DNA of 64,000 bases from positions 896,501-960,500 of the forward strand of contig NZ_CP134147.1 in the NCBI RefSeq assembly GCF_032163505.1. The letters are read 5' to 3'. Under the pieces are notes generated by a model. It did no database searches and was not told the DNA's origin. It worked only from the letters and a program-made list of their open reading frames with translations. Shown here piece by piece: positions 26,833 to 37,048 of the stretch (position 1 is its first letter; every line of letters starts with the position of its first letter). Both the position numbers and the translations under genes were made by a program. The DNA is from Streptococcus parasanguinis. GTDB taxonomy: Bacteria > Bacillota > Bacilli > Lactobacillales > Streptococcaceae.

Positions 26833-27246
26833 ATGGCTAGTCATGTGATAGAGTTTGAAGGAATGCAACTATATGCTCCAATTCTATATGTGCTAGTTTT
26901 CTTGTTCTTTTTCAGTCTTCTCCTCTTCCAGAGAAGAAGGGCAATCGTGAAACGTAGTGGTGGTCCCTTCTTTGCTCCCTTCCATATTAACCGTGGCATC
27001 TTCTACATTCATGTGCCTTTGTGTTTCAGTCGGCGAATGATCCCACTGAAAGAGATCAAGCAAATCACCTATGCAATTTTTCGTGGACGATCTGGTGGCG
27101 GGGCTCGCTATGCTTTTTATATAGAGCTTAGAAATGGAAAGACTATTCCCTTCTTTTTTGGAAAAAGCAAGCGGAATGAAGAGCTGGTGGAGAAGCTCAA
27201 ACGAAATGCAGGTAGGTATGGGTTTAAAGTACATGATCCAGGTTAG
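26833..27246 (+). CDS. Small membrane protein of unknown function
   Basis: 137 residues with one clear N-terminal span (LYAPILYVLVFLFFFSLLLF) followed by a basic cytoplasmic domain (RRRAIVKRSGG, FSRRMIPLKEIKQITYAIF, KSKRNEELVEKLKRNAGRYG). The domain looks like a small PH-like or bPH-type membrane-bound fold. No family assigned. AAGGAGAGCGAG precedes the ATG. Confidence 0.65.
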   Translation: MASHVIEFEGMQLYAPILYVLVFLFFFSLLLFQRRRAIVKRSGGPFFAPFHINRGIFYIHVPLCFSRRMIPLKEIKQITYAIFRGRSGGGARYAFYIELRNGKTIPFFFGKSKRNEELVEKLKRNAGRYGFKVHDPG

Positions 27247-27312
27247 AATACAATCATCTGTAGAAATAGGATCTACGATTTGATTCCTTTAAAAATGAAA
27301 GCGAGTAGTCCT

Positions 27313-28164
27313 ATGAACGATTCTATGAAAGAATATATCCATCTTAAAAAGCAGTTCCAAGAGCAAGAGAAGGATTCATCCAGCGTGCTGGCTTTCTATG
27401 AATTTGCGGATCGGCTGGCTTTACTGGAAACTCCAGAAGCCAAGCAGGTCTTGGTGGATGTTTACCAAGAGTTGGGCTTGTATGCTAGTGCCTTTTCCCT
27501 CTTCTTAGAGCTAGTAGACAAGTCTGATCGCAAGCAAGTTAAGAAGCTTTTTACCTTAGAAAAGATGAGTCTCAGTCATGGAGATCGCTTTGCTCTCCCT
27601 CGTCCTTTGACTGAAAAAGAAAAAGAGACTCATAAAGAGAAAATCAGTTCCTTGCCAACCTTCCGCTATCATCCGGATCCACTAGGGACTGGTGCTTTTA
27701 AGGAAGGGGAGCCTAAGACCTGTCCTTCGTGTGGGGAAGACCACACCATCTATTATGTTCTGAGACCTTATTGTGTGGAGGAGCTAAGCCATCTCTGTCC
27801 GACTTGTATTGCTACAGGTCGTGCTGCCCAGAAGTTTGAAGCAGAGTTTATCCAAGATGCTGATTGGCAAGGGGTCATGGATAAGGAAAAAGATCAGGTC
27901 CTATTCTGTCAAACTCCAGGCTATAGTAGCTGGCAGGGGGAACATTGGCTCTCCTGTTGCCGAGACTACTGTGCTTATCTGGGGACAGTTGGCACTCGTG
28001 AATTGGAAGAAATGGGCATTGCAGAGCAAGTATTAGCAGAATACGAGGCACGTAATGAATTTCAGGATGTGGCTGAATACTTAGTCAAGGATGGTTCAAT
28101 GTGTGGCTATCTCTTTCGATGTCTCCATTGTGAACAATACCATCTGTGGGTTGATGCGGATTAG
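27313..28164 (+). CDS. CbrC-family protein (UPF0167)
   Basis: About 283 residues. The core SSLPTFRYHPDPLGTGAFKE followed by four CxxC pairs or single Cys (CPSCGE, CPTCIA, CCRDYC, CLHCEQ) is that of CbrC, linked in E. coli to colicin E2 tolerance. Probably zinc-binding. An N-terminal helical extension of about 100 residues precedes the core. Start is uncertain: ATG 27313 or 27295; neither has a strong ribosome site. Confidence 0.82.
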   Translation: MNDSMKEYIHLKKQFQEQEKDSSSVLAFYEFADRLALLETPEAKQVLVDVYQELGLYASAFSLFLELVDKSDRKQVKKLFTLEKMSLSHGDRFALPRPLTEKEKETHKEKISSLPTFRYHPDPLGTGAFKEGEPKTCPSCGEDHTIYYVLRPYCVEELSHLCPTCIATGRAAQKFEAEFIQDADWQGVMDKEKDQVLFCQTPGYSSWQGEHWLSCCRDYCAYLGTVGTRELEEMGIAEQVLAEYEARNEFQDVAEYLVKDGSMCGYLFRCLHCEQYHLWVDAD

Positions 28165-28224
28165 GGGATGCTCCAAATCTAATAGAGTCATGAACTAGAT
28201 GAAAGAATAGAAAAGGAATCACGA

Positions 28225-28980
28225 ATGAATAGAAAGCAAGCCCTTTCCATGTATTTGATAGGGACCTTTGGTCAAGTATTAGGAGTCAGCCTTCTGGTGT
28301 GGTTTTTAAGAGCAGGAGGAGCGAAGGTTGATTTTACATCACCAATGGGGATCATCGCTGTTGTTTTAGGTGGCTTATCATCTGCTTTTTGGGGTAGTCT
28401 TGCAAGCATTAGTTACCATCAATCTAGTTTTAAACAACTTCTCAAAGATTTTTTTCAAGTCAAAGACAGGTTAGCTAATTATTGTTTAGTGCTCGTTTTC
28501 TTGCTACTCGACTTTTTCCCCTTTATCTTTGGTGGTAAGATCACTACTCAATCGTTGGTCTTGCCAGTGGTGCTCTTTTTCAAGGCTCTTCTTTTTGGTG
28601 GAGTTGAAGAAATTGGCTGGCGTTATTTCTTTCAACCAACTTTGCAGAAAAAAATACCTTATCTTTCAGCTACTTTGATCACCTTTTTAGCCTGGTCTAG
28701 TTGGCATCTACTATACTTTTATATTGATGGTTCTTTAGCTGTCATTCAGTTGCTTCCGTTTCTAGTAGGTCTGCTAACTAACTGCTTTATCTTATCGGCC
28801 TTGTATCATAAAACGCAAAATTTATGGATCTGTGTCATGACTCATGCCTGTATTAATTCCTTGTCTCAGATTCTAGTGAATGAAGAGGTATGGCTATCTA
28901 TCGTCAGTAAAATTCTTATTATTAGTTTAGCAATCATGATTGCAAGAAAGAAGTATGTAACTGTAAAGGAGGAAAAATGA
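28225..28980 (+). CDS. CPBP-family intramembrane metalloprotease, first
   Basis: 251 residues, about seven spans. Motif 1 EEIGWR (Glu128, Glu129, Arg133) and His residues in SSWHLLYF and MTHACINS supply the CPBP (Abi, Rce1-like) active site. In lactic bacteria such proteins serve in bacteriocin maturation or self-immunity. The last four bases overlap the next gene, also CPBP. Confidence 0.88.
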   Translation: MNRKQALSMYLIGTFGQVLGVSLLVWFLRAGGAKVDFTSPMGIIAVVLGGLSSAFWGSLASISYHQSSFKQLLKDFFQVKDRLANYCLVLVFLLLDFFPFIFGGKITTQSLVLPVVLFFKALLFGGVEEIGWRYFFQPTLQKKIPYLSATLITFLAWSSWHLLYFYIDGSLAVIQLLPFLVGLLTNCFILSALYHKTQNLWICVMTHACINSLSQILVNEEVWLSIVSKILIISLAIMIARKKYVTVKEEK

Positions 28981-29732
28981 GCAAATTTATTTCAAAACAA
29001 TCAGTCGCTAGTTGGTATGCACTGACTGCGCTCCTAGCTACCTTTCTAGTCGGGCAAGTGATCCTTTGGTTTTTCCCTGATGGGACTAGTATAGGTGCCT
29101 CACTACTGTTTATCCTAATGAACTGTATTCCCCTGATTACTGCGGCGGTCTTTTCTCTTGTCCTGGGTGAAGTCAAATACTTGGGTGATTTTTTCAAAAA
29201 GGTTTTTCTTCAAAAAGAAAGTCCTCTGTCATGGATCCTAGCATTCTTCATCCCCGTCATCTATTATGGGATCTCCATCCTGCTTATGAACGTTCGCTTT
29301 ACTGGGAACTCCCTCTTGGCCTTCTTCCTTTATTTCCCCTGGACATTATTATATGGCGGTCTAGAAGAAGTCGGTTGGCGTTGGTTTTTACAAGATCATC
29401 TTTCCTTTAGTAAGCACTTTATACCTAAAATGATGGTTCTCTCCATTGTCTGGTTCCTCTGGCATATCCCTATTTATCAACTCCCTTGGATTACCGCAGG
29501 TTCATCCAACTATCTCATCTTTTACCTGATGATTTTAGGGAATACCTTCCTATTTGGAGCGCTCAAGGAGTATTCAAAAGGAGCTGTCCCTTGTATCCTG
29601 GCTCATATGCTGATCGATAGTCTGGCTGTCCTTATGCTGGTTCAAAGTTCTCTTCCTCAGATCATCCTTCTAGTTATTTTCGAAATCCTAGTAGCCTCTT
29701 GGCTAGTGGCTATACGAAAATCATTGAAATAG
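28977..29732 (+). CDS. CPBP-family intramembrane metalloprotease, second
   Basis: 251 residues, same length and topology as its partner but diverged. Motifs LEEVGWRW (Glu130, Glu131, Arg135), WFLWHIPIY and ILAHMLIDSL are intact. Overlap ATGA with the upstream gene indicates translational coupling. A tandem pair with no bacteriocin precursor nearby suggests immunity or general membrane-protein processing. Confidence 0.88.
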   Translation: MSKFISKQSVASWYALTALLATFLVGQVILWFFPDGTSIGASLLFILMNCIPLITAAVFSLVLGEVKYLGDFFKKVFLQKESPLSWILAFFIPVIYYGISILLMNVRFTGNSLLAFFLYFPWTLLYGGLEEVGWRWFLQDHLSFSKHFIPKMMVLSIVWFLWHIPIYQLPWITAGSSNYLIFYLMILGNTFLFGALKEYSKGAVPCILAHMLIDSLAVLMLVQSSLPQIILLVIFEILVASWLVAIRKSLK

Positions 29733-29890
29733 GGTTATACCTCTTTCGGTGGGAGTCTGTCATATTTACCCTTTAGGACTTTAATTAAGAGTCCATAAAA
29801 TGGTATAATCAGTTTAACGAAGAACCTAGAGATAGGATCAAAGTATCAACACAGTGTCATTCTTATCTATAATGAGAGAGGGGCAAGACC

Positions 29891-30562
29891 ATGCAAAAAA
29901 CCTTTCAGTTGTTGCGAAGAGGAGATCTAGAGGCCGTCCGTCAGATATTGGATAAAAAGCCTGAAGAAGTCAATGCTGTTTCGGGTGACAAACCTAAAAG
30001 AGATCAGGGACAGTCGCTCCTTCAAGTCGCTATCAAATCGGGACATTTAGATATTGCAGACTTACTCATTGATAGAGGAGCAGATCTTAACTTTATCGAA
30101 GAGCCGACAGAGCTGAATCCATTTTGTCAACCAGTCCTCCAAACAGCGGGTGGACGAGCTGTATTTGACTGCAGGCGCATGATCAAACGTTGGAATGGCC
30201 AATATGAAATGTATTCGTCTAAGGAAAAGGCGGACCAGTCTTTCAAGGTTTTTGAGAAAATGTTGGAACTTGGGGCAGATATCACTCAGAAGGATAGTCA
30301 TGGGGGAACCTTATTGCAAACTATTTTAATTGAAACCAAGGAAGTTCTGCCATCTTATTATTGGAAAACAAAAGAAACAAGCGATAATGTCCTCATCACG
30401 GATGAATTGCGACATGATTTAAATCGTATTTATGATCTATTGATTCGTTACGGTGTGACTGCTGACGAAATAGCTGTCTATCAGAAGATTCCTCTCAAAG
30501 AACTTTACCAGGACAGCCCGACTATGGAATTTTTAAATCGTTTGAAACAGCGCAGATCTTGA
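29891..30562 (+). CDS. Ankyrin-repeat protein
   Basis: 223 residues with ankyrin units: LLRRGDLEAVRQILDKKP, SLLQVAIKSGHLDIADLLID-RGADL, and MLELGADITQKDSHGGTLL. Soluble; a protein-interaction scaffold with unknown partner. GAGAGGGGC precedes the ATG and a terminator follows. Confidence 0.85.
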   Translation: MQKTFQLLRRGDLEAVRQILDKKPEEVNAVSGDKPKRDQGQSLLQVAIKSGHLDIADLLIDRGADLNFIEEPTELNPFCQPVLQTAGGRAVFDCRRMIKRWNGQYEMYSSKEKADQSFKVFEKMLELGADITQKDSHGGTLLQTILIETKEVLPSYYWKTKETSDNVLITDELRHDLNRIYDLLIRYGVTADEIAVYQKIPLKELYQDSPTMEFLNRLKQRRS

Positions 30563-30581
30563 TAAGCATTTGAACCACTAG

Positions 30582-30606
30582 TTAAAAGAGCCTCGGGGCT
30601 CTTTTA
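30582..30606 (+). terminator. Terminator of the ankyrin gene
   Basis: TTAAAAGAGCC, TCG, GGGCTCTTTTAA: an 11-base-pair stem with an adjoining T run. Confidence 0.85.
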
Positions 30607-30725
30607 ACTTTGTCTGATAGAACTGGAAGTACTATGAAAATGTTAGACCGGATTTTCTTAAAAAAATGGATACAAATCCATGATGAAATAGAGTATACTA
30701 GTTTATGAAAGAACAAGATTTTTAA

Positions 30726-32258
<1,533 letters not shown>

Positions 32259-32288
32259 AGGGATCAATCAAATGAATAGTTTATGAGA

Positions 32289-32463
32289 GAGAGTGGGACA
32301 GAAATCGGTCATTCGTTAGAATTCGATTTCGTCGTCCCACCTCCACACAGTTGAGTAGGGCTGTAAAAGCTGATGAAATCAGCGTAGTAGAGCCCACTCA
32401 ACCACTGCGTCTTGCTTGACAATCCAAAAATAATTGAGAGGCTAGGACTTTTGTCCCAGCCTC
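32289..32463. repeat. Structured intergenic repeat element (three hairpins)
   Basis: About 175 bases built from three stems: GTGGGAC...GTCCCAC (32293-32340), GTTGAGT...ACTCAAC with inner GCTGATGAAATCAGC (32350-32402), and GAGGCTAGGAC-TTTT-GTCCCAGCCTC (32438-32463). Start and end share an inverted TGGGACA(G/A)AA motif. From memory this belongs to a widespread small streptococcal intergenic repeat; it may also act as glpK terminator. Confidence 0.7.
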
Positions 32464-32584
32464 ATGTAGTTTTTACAGAATAGAACAGTTATCTGTTTTG
32501 GTTAAAAGCCATATTCTATTTCACTTATCACTAAATAAAAATATCATATAAATGAACTTTTTTTAAAAAATAACAGGCCAGAGT

Positions 32585-32613
32585 TTGACACTTTTTTCAC
32601 AAAGGAGTATACT
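32585..32613 (+). promoter_or_regulatory. Promoter of butA
   Basis: TTGACA (32585-32590), exactly 17 bases, TATACT (32608-32613). A hairpin GGTATCGTTGATACC lies just before the ribosome site and may tune translation. Confidence 0.8.
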
Positions 32614-32725
32614 GTTAGCATAGTTTTGTCGGATATTTATAATAGATCCCATCAAAACTAGTTGTCAACCCTTGCTGTTCTGATAGGAACGTTTGCTGGT
32701 ATCGTTGATACCAAGGAGGAATCAT

Positions 32726-33490
32726 ATGTCTAAAGTAGCTATTGTCACAGGTGCTGGTCAAGGAATCGGTTTTGCAATCGCAAAACGTTTGGTGCAAGAT
32801 GGCTTCAAGGTCGGAGTATTGGACTACAATGCTGAAACAGCTGAAAAAGCAGTTGCTGAGTTGTCCGCAGAAAATGCTTTTGCGGTCGTTGCTGATGTAT
32901 CCAAACAAGCAGAAGTAGCTGCAGCTTTCCAAAAAGTTGTTGACCATTTTGGAGATTTGAATGTTGTCGTGAACAATGCAGGTGTTGCGCCAACTACACC
33001 ACTTGATACAATTACAGAAGAACAATTTACGCGTACATTTGCTATTAACGTTGGTGGCGTGATTTGGGGTGCTCAAGCTGCACAAGCTCAATTCAAAGCG
33101 CTTGGCCATGGCGGAAAAATCATCAATGCAACTTCACAAGCAGGGGTTGTAGGTAACCCTAACTTGACTGTTTATGGTGGTACTAAATTTGCAGTTCGTG
33201 GTATCACACAGACTTTGGCGCGTGACTTAGCGGATTCAGGAATCACTGTCAATGCTTATGCACCAGGTATCGTGAAGACTCCAATGATGTTTGACATTGC
33301 TCATGAAGTTGGTAAGAACGCAGGTAAAGATGACGAATGGGGTATGCAAACATTCGCTAAAGATATTACTCTCAAACGTCTTTCAGAACCTGAAGATGTA
33401 GCAGCAGCGGTCAGCTTCCTTGCTGGACCTGATTCAAACTACATCACAGGACAAACCATTATCGTAGATGGTGGGATGCAGTTCCATTAA
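32726..33490 (+). CDS. butA: Short-chain dehydrogenase, acetoin (diacetyl) reductase
   Basis: 254 residues, classical SDR: cofactor motif [12 protein letters not shown], catalytic Ser/Tyr/Lys in [21 protein letters not shown] split as Ser, Tyr-x3-Lys. Whole-length resemblance, including [20 protein letters not shown], is to (S)-acetoin-forming diacetyl reductase, which regenerates NAD in overflow metabolism. ATG 32726 follows AAGGAGGAATCAT. Monocistronic with its own promoter and terminator. Confidence 0.88.
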   Translation: MSKVAIVTGAGQGIGFAIAKRLVQDGFKVGVLDYNAETAEKAVAELSAENAFAVVADVSKQAEVAAAFQKVVDHFGDLNVVVNNAGVAPTTPLDTITEEQFTRTFAINVGGVIWGAQAAQAQFKALGHGGKIINATSQAGVVGNPNLTVYGGTKFAVRGITQTLARDLADSGITVNAYAPGIVKTPMMFDIAHEVGKNAGKDDEWGMQTFAKDITLKRLSEPEDVAAAVSFLAGPDSNYITGQTIIVDGGMQFH

Positions 33491-33500
33491 GATAATAAAT

Positions 33501-33536
33501 AGAGGTTGGGATCAACATCCTAACCTCTTATTTTTT
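33501..33536. terminator. Terminator between butA and the minus-strand lipoprotein gene
   Basis: AGAGGTTGGGAT, CAAC, ATCCTAACCTCT then T-rich sequence. Confidence 0.85.
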
Positions 33537-33539
33537 ATG

Positions 33540-33959
33540 CTATTTCGTTAATACAATGGTATCAGAAGGATCGCGATCGTCATCTTCAATAGTGAGTTGG
33601 TTACCTTCTAGTTTGTAATATTTGAGATCATCTCCCACAGTGAGAGTATGATTGTCGGAGTGAACGGTTACAGGCTTGCTTTCTTTCTCGCCATCCCTTT
33701 CAACCTCTTCCCATGTGCCCATCTTACCAGAGAGGGTCAGAGTGATCTGATCATTTTCATCAGTCCCTTTGTATGTACCGTCTAGATTTTCAGCTTGGCT
33801 AGCTGTTTGTGAACCTTTAGAGCTTGAAGTGCTCGAAGAAACCTGTTGTGAACTAGCAGAGTTTGCAGGTGTTTGAGCTGTCTGGTTCGAGCAGGCTACT
33901 AAAAGACCAAGAACTGCCAGTGAGGCAAGAGAAAGTGTGAGTTTTTTGGACAATGTCAT
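33540..33959 (-). CDS. Small lipoprotein
   Basis: 139 residues. Signal with lipobox LGLLVAC, Ser/Gln/Thr-rich spacer, then a compact domain (LDGTYKGTDENDQITLTLSG, KYYKLEGNQLTIEDDDRD) of the kind seen in lipocalin-like or DUF-type stress lipoproteins. Function unknown. ATG 33959 follows AAGGAGACAAG; a 19-codon upstream extension is unlikely. Confidence 0.75.
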   Translation of the reverse strand: MTLSKKLTLSLASLAVLGLLVACSNQTAQTPANSASSQQVSSSTSSSKGSQTASQAENLDGTYKGTDENDQITLTLSGKMGTWEEVERDGEKESKPVTVHSDNHTLTVGDDLKYYKLEGNQLTIEDDDRDPSDTIVLTK

Positions 33960-34078
33960 CGGCTTGTCTCCTTTCTTTGATAATCCAAATATAGCAGAGG
34001 ATAGAGGAGAAGACAATGAAAATGATTTTTCAGAAAAGGGAGAAAGAATTCTTTATATGTTCATCTTTTTAGATCAAA

Positions 34079-34106
34079 AAAACCACTCCCGAAAGGGAAG
34101 TGGTTC
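34079..34106 (-). terminator. Terminator of rpmE2
   Basis: ACCACT(T)CCC, loop, GGGAGTGGT followed on the minus strand by TTTTTTGATC. Confidence 0.8.
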
Positions 34107-34117
34107 TGTGTTGGTTC

Positions 34118-34360
34118 TTATTTGAGACCGTATTTTTTGTTGAAACGATCCACACGTCCATCTGCTTGAGTGAACTTTTGACGTCCAGTGTAGAATGGGT
34201 GTGAGTCTGATGAAATTTCAACACGGATCAATGGGTAAGTTTCACCTTCGAATTCAACTGTTTCGCTAGAGTACTTAGTTGAACCGCTGACGAACTTGTA
34301 ACCAGTAGTAGTGTCCATGAAGACAACAGGGCGATATTCTGGATGGATATCTTTTTTCAT
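34118..34360 (-). CDS. rpmE2: Ribosomal protein L31, type B
   Basis: 80 residues: [20 protein letters not shown] start and [13 protein letters not shown], with no CxxC zinc site, which defines the zinc-independent type B. Part of the 50S subunit. The start at 34360 follows AAGGAAA; an upstream extension of 14 codons is spurious. Neighbouring pde2 is the conserved streptococcal arrangement. Confidence 0.96.
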   Translation of the reverse strand: MKKDIHPEYRPVVFMDTTTGYKFVSGSTKYSSETVEFEGETYPLIRVEISSDSHPFYTGRQKFTQADGRVDRFNKKYGLK

Positions 34361-34486
34361 TTTGCAATATTTCCTTTCTGCCATGGTCTCTTTCCGAGCC
34401 ATAGATTGTTACTAAGCTAGTTTACCAAATTTCCAGGATCTTGACAAGTATTTTCACTAATTTTATTTAAATTAATGATCAAAAAA

Positions 34487-34516
34487 ATCACCCTAGCTAT
34501 GCTAAGGTGATGATAA
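34487..34516 (-). terminator. Terminator after the 34522-35106 gene
   Basis: ATCACC(C)TAGC, TAT, GCTA(A)GGTGAT followed on the minus strand by TTTTTTTGATC. Confidence 0.75.
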
Positions 34517-34521
34517 TCTTA

Positions 34522-35106
34522 TTATTGTTCAGATTGATTTGGATCTTTTGGTGCTTCAACTGGTTGATCAGCTTTTCCTTCAGTGTGTTCGTGTGATTCT
34601 TTTTTGATTTCATCTACTGCAGTTTTAACTGTAGTAGTTGTCACCCGTCCAACTGTTTGTGCAAATCCTTTACCAGATTCAGCAAGTTCTTCGAATGTTC
34701 CTTTAGTGATTTTACCACCTGACATCGCCAAGAGACCAGTTACAACAATAGCGATTGATGCGATCAAAGCAAGGATCAAACCAAAGCCAATTGAAACGCC
34801 ATAACCATTGAAGTCAACAGCATATTTGTTTACACCAAATAGATCGATCAATGTTACGATAGTTGAGAGAGCCCCTGATACGATAACACCAATTGCAAAA
34901 CCTTTTGGTAGTGAAGATTTCACATCGTTCAAGCAAGCAAGGACAATCGCAACGACTGCGAAGATAATAACGAACCATCCATCTCCGCGAAGGCCATTCC
35001 AGCTGTATGAACCAAAGGCACCAGCATTCAGGCTTGCCCATGGCAAGAAAGAGCTAAGAATCGCTACCGCAGCAGAGATAATGATAAACAAACGATTTTT
35101 TTCCAT
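34522..35106 (-). CDS. Membrane protein of unknown function
   Basis: 194 residues with four spans (FIIISAAVAILSSFLPW, WFVIIFAVVAIVLAC, GFAIGVIVSGALSTIVTLI, GLILALIASIAIVVTGLLAM) and a long charged cytoplasmic tail with KKESHEHTEGKADQPVE. No family recognised. The start at 35106 follows AAGGAGAC; the ATG 24 codons earlier lacks a ribosome site. Confidence 0.75.
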   Translation of the reverse strand: MEKNRLFIIISAAVAILSSFLPWASLNAGAFGSYSWNGLRGDGWFVIIFAVVAIVLACLNDVKSSLPKGFAIGVIVSGALSTIVTLIDLFGVNKYAVDFNGYGVSIGFGLILALIASIAIVVTGLLAMSGGKITKGTFEELAESGKGFAQTVGRVTTTTVKTAVDEIKKESHEHTEGKADQPVEAPKDPNQSEQ

Positions 35107-35184
35107 AATAAGTCTCCTTAAAAATTTTATTAGCTTTATTTTACCATAAGAAAGATCAAATGAAAACCCCATGACCAAGATAAA

Positions 35185-35210
35185 AAGGCTGAGAAACCGT
35201 TCTCAGCCTT
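35185..35210 (-). terminator. Terminator of pde2, overlapping its stop codon
   Basis: AAGGCTGAGAA and TTCTCAGCCTT, followed on the minus strand by TTTTTATC. The stem begins inside the last codons of pde2. Confidence 0.75.
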
Positions 35211-36147
35211 CGTTTGTGCGTGCCACTTCTTGTAGCTCTTTGTAGATTTGGTCGTTTTCTTCGAGGGAGTAGGAGTTAGCTCCACTAGCTAGTGGATGGC
35301 CACCACCATTATGACGTTTGGCAATCTCATTAATCACTTTTCGTTTGCTACGCATCCGGACACGGAAGTGACCGTCAGTCTGTTCAACAAAGATAGCCCA
35401 AACAGACACGGTATCGATGCGTCCAGGAGCTCCAACAATCGCAGCAGTCTCAGAATCACGTAGATCAAATTTCTTCAAGAGCTCTTGTGTCAAGGTCACA
35501 CGCGCAGCGCCATGTTCATCGATCTCGAGATGGTCGTAGACATAGCCTTGAAGCTTAGCCGTCTTGAGATTGATCGTATCCATTTGACGAGCAAGGGCAG
35601 TAAAATCAAAAGGAATGCTTCGAAGATAGGCAGCGATCTCAAAGGTCCGAGTTGAAGTAGCAGGATAAAGGAAGCGACCTGTATCTCCGACAATCCCAGC
35701 ATACAGGAGACGAGCAGCACTCACAGGAAGTTCGAGCTCCAATTCCTTAGCAAAAAGTGCGATTAACTCACTGGTAGAGCTAGACTCAGTATCGACCCAG
35801 AGCAGATCGCCATAAGCATCGTCATTTGGGTGGTGGTCGATCTTGATCAGGAAATCACCATTCGTATAGCGCTTGTCATCGATGCGAGGAGTATTAGCCG
35901 TATCACAGACAATCACCAAAGCTCCCTCAAAATCCTCGTCCTTAACCTCATCCATTTCAGCAAGCCAAGTCAAGGTCGGTTCATCATAGCCAGTTGCCAA
36001 GACCCGCTTTTGAGGGAAGTGCGCACGCAGGAGATCCCGCAAGCCCACCTGGCTACCAATCGCATCCGGATCCGGATTCTGATGACGGTGGATAATAATC
36101 GTGTCATAAGCTTGAATCTTTTCAAGAATTTCATTCATTACGTTCAT
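35203..36147 (-). CDS. pde2: DHH-family phosphodiesterase (NrnA/Pde2)
   Basis: 314 residues. DHH domain with HRHQNPDPDAIGSQ, VIVCDTAN and KIDHHPNDD supplies the Mn ligands; the C-terminal DHHA1 domain ends GGGHPLASGANSYS. In S. pneumoniae the equivalent gene beside rpmE encodes Pde2, which cleaves pApA to AMP and helps clear cyclic-di-AMP; NrnA relatives also degrade nanoRNA and pAp. Start at 36147 has GAGG upstream; ATG 36138 is an alternative. Confidence 0.92.
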   Translation of the reverse strand: MNVMNEILEKIQAYDTIIIHRHQNPDPDAIGSQVGLRDLLRAHFPQKRVLATGYDEPTLTWLAEMDEVKDEDFEGALVIVCDTANTPRIDDKRYTNGDFLIKIDHHPNDDAYGDLLWVDTESSSTSELIALFAKELELELPVSAARLLYAGIVGDTGRFLYPATSTRTFEIAAYLRSIPFDFTALARQMDTINLKTAKLQGYVYDHLEIDEHGAARVTLTQELLKKFDLRDSETAAIVGAPGRIDTVSVWAIFVEQTDGHFRVRMRSKRKVINEIAKRHNGGGHPLASGANSYSLEENDQIYKELQEVARTNEG

Positions 36148-36234
36148 ACATTACCTCATTTTCTCTGTCAATTTTAACATAAGAAAGGCCCATCCAGCAA
36201 GCATTTATCACTAATTAGGAGCTATGGAAGCGGT

Positions 36235-36263
36235 TTTACATTGGATAGATATTTTGTTAGAAT
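36235..36263 (+). promoter_or_regulatory. Promoter-like sequence of the toxin-like gene
   Basis: TTTACA, 17 bases, TG-extended TAGAAT. Nearly the same sequence (TTGGAT..ATATTTTG.TAGAATG) recurs at 37676-37704 before the third gene of the cluster. Only 14 bases separate -10 and the first ATG. Confidence 0.5.
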
Positions 36264-36277
36264 GAAACCAATAGAAC

Positions 36278-37048
36278 ATGTTTTTCTTCCGCTATTATCT
36301 GGATCGTCAAGCAATTTACTATATTCGCAGTCATTACGAAGGCGCAAATGATTATGAAAAACTATTAGCATATGGTAAAGAAAATAATATTGAATTTGAT
36401 TACACGACTGGTGCTAACTACCATAACCGCTTTGAGAAATCAGATGGATTCAAACGCCCCTATAATATGAAGGTTCAAGTCCCTCAGGGCAATTCAGCTA
36501 AAGGAAAAGATTTGAACAACGCACGGATGGTGGAGTTTATTGTGAATATAGACACTGGCGAGTTTGACAGTCAATGGGATGCCTATGACAATCATAAACT
36601 AGCAAATGGTCGCTATGATTCAGATCCAGGCAAATTTTCTAAAGAAGAATTAAGGGAGATTGCTAACACGGAATCCTTTAACTATGGGCCTTCAACAGGT
36701 CAAAATTCAGATGTTACTAAGTTTTACGAAGGTAAACATGGAATGCTTGATGTAGATGGCACTCTTGAACCAGCTACTCGAGTTAGAGCTAAAGAGTTAT
36801 TTCGCTATGAAAATGATTTGGGTAAAACAGATGAAAAAACTGCTCATGTAGGTCAATTTGCGGATATTGTAAAAGGAGGAGGACATGAAGACTATGAAGC
36901 ATGGCAACGTAATACAAAAGGAATGTCAGAAAAAGAAAAAATGGAAGAGTATAATAAATATAAAAGTTATGCTAGTGGCATTAAGCCTAGCGATCGCGGG
37001 TATAATAAGTATACTCGTAGCCCTGAGTACATCAAAGAGCATAAGTGA
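36278..37048 (+). CDS. DUF3114-like protein, probable C-terminal toxin-type module
   Basis: 256 residues, hydrophilic, no signal peptide. FFRYYLDRQAIYYIRSHYEG and DLNNARMVEFIVNIDTGEF with a closing SDRGYNKYTRSPEYIKEHK tail look like the C-terminal region of longer streptococcal DUF3114-type proteins. The N-terminus starts abruptly inside the domain and lacks a ribosome site, so it may be a displaced C-terminal cassette of a secreted toxin, or a leaderless gene. Its 3' part overlaps the next gene in another frame. Family name is from memory. Confidence 0.6.
   Translation: MFFFRYYLDRQAIYYIRSHYEGANDYEKLLAYGKENNIEFDYTTGANYHNRFEKSDGFKRPYNMKVQVPQGNSAKGKDLNNARMVEFIVNIDTGEFDSQWDAYDNHKLANGRYDSDPGKFSKEELREIANTESFNYGPSTGQNSDVTKFYEGKHGMLDVDGTLEPATRVRAKELFRYENDLGKTDEKTAHVGQFADIVKGGGHEDYEAWQRNTKGMSEKEKMEEYNKYKSYASGIKPSDRGYNKYTRSPEYIKEHK

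Noticed and set aside
32615-33109. Minus-strand 164-residue ORF opposite butA
   Set aside because: Covers the butA promoter and 5' half, Cys-rich low-quality translation, typical antisense shadow.
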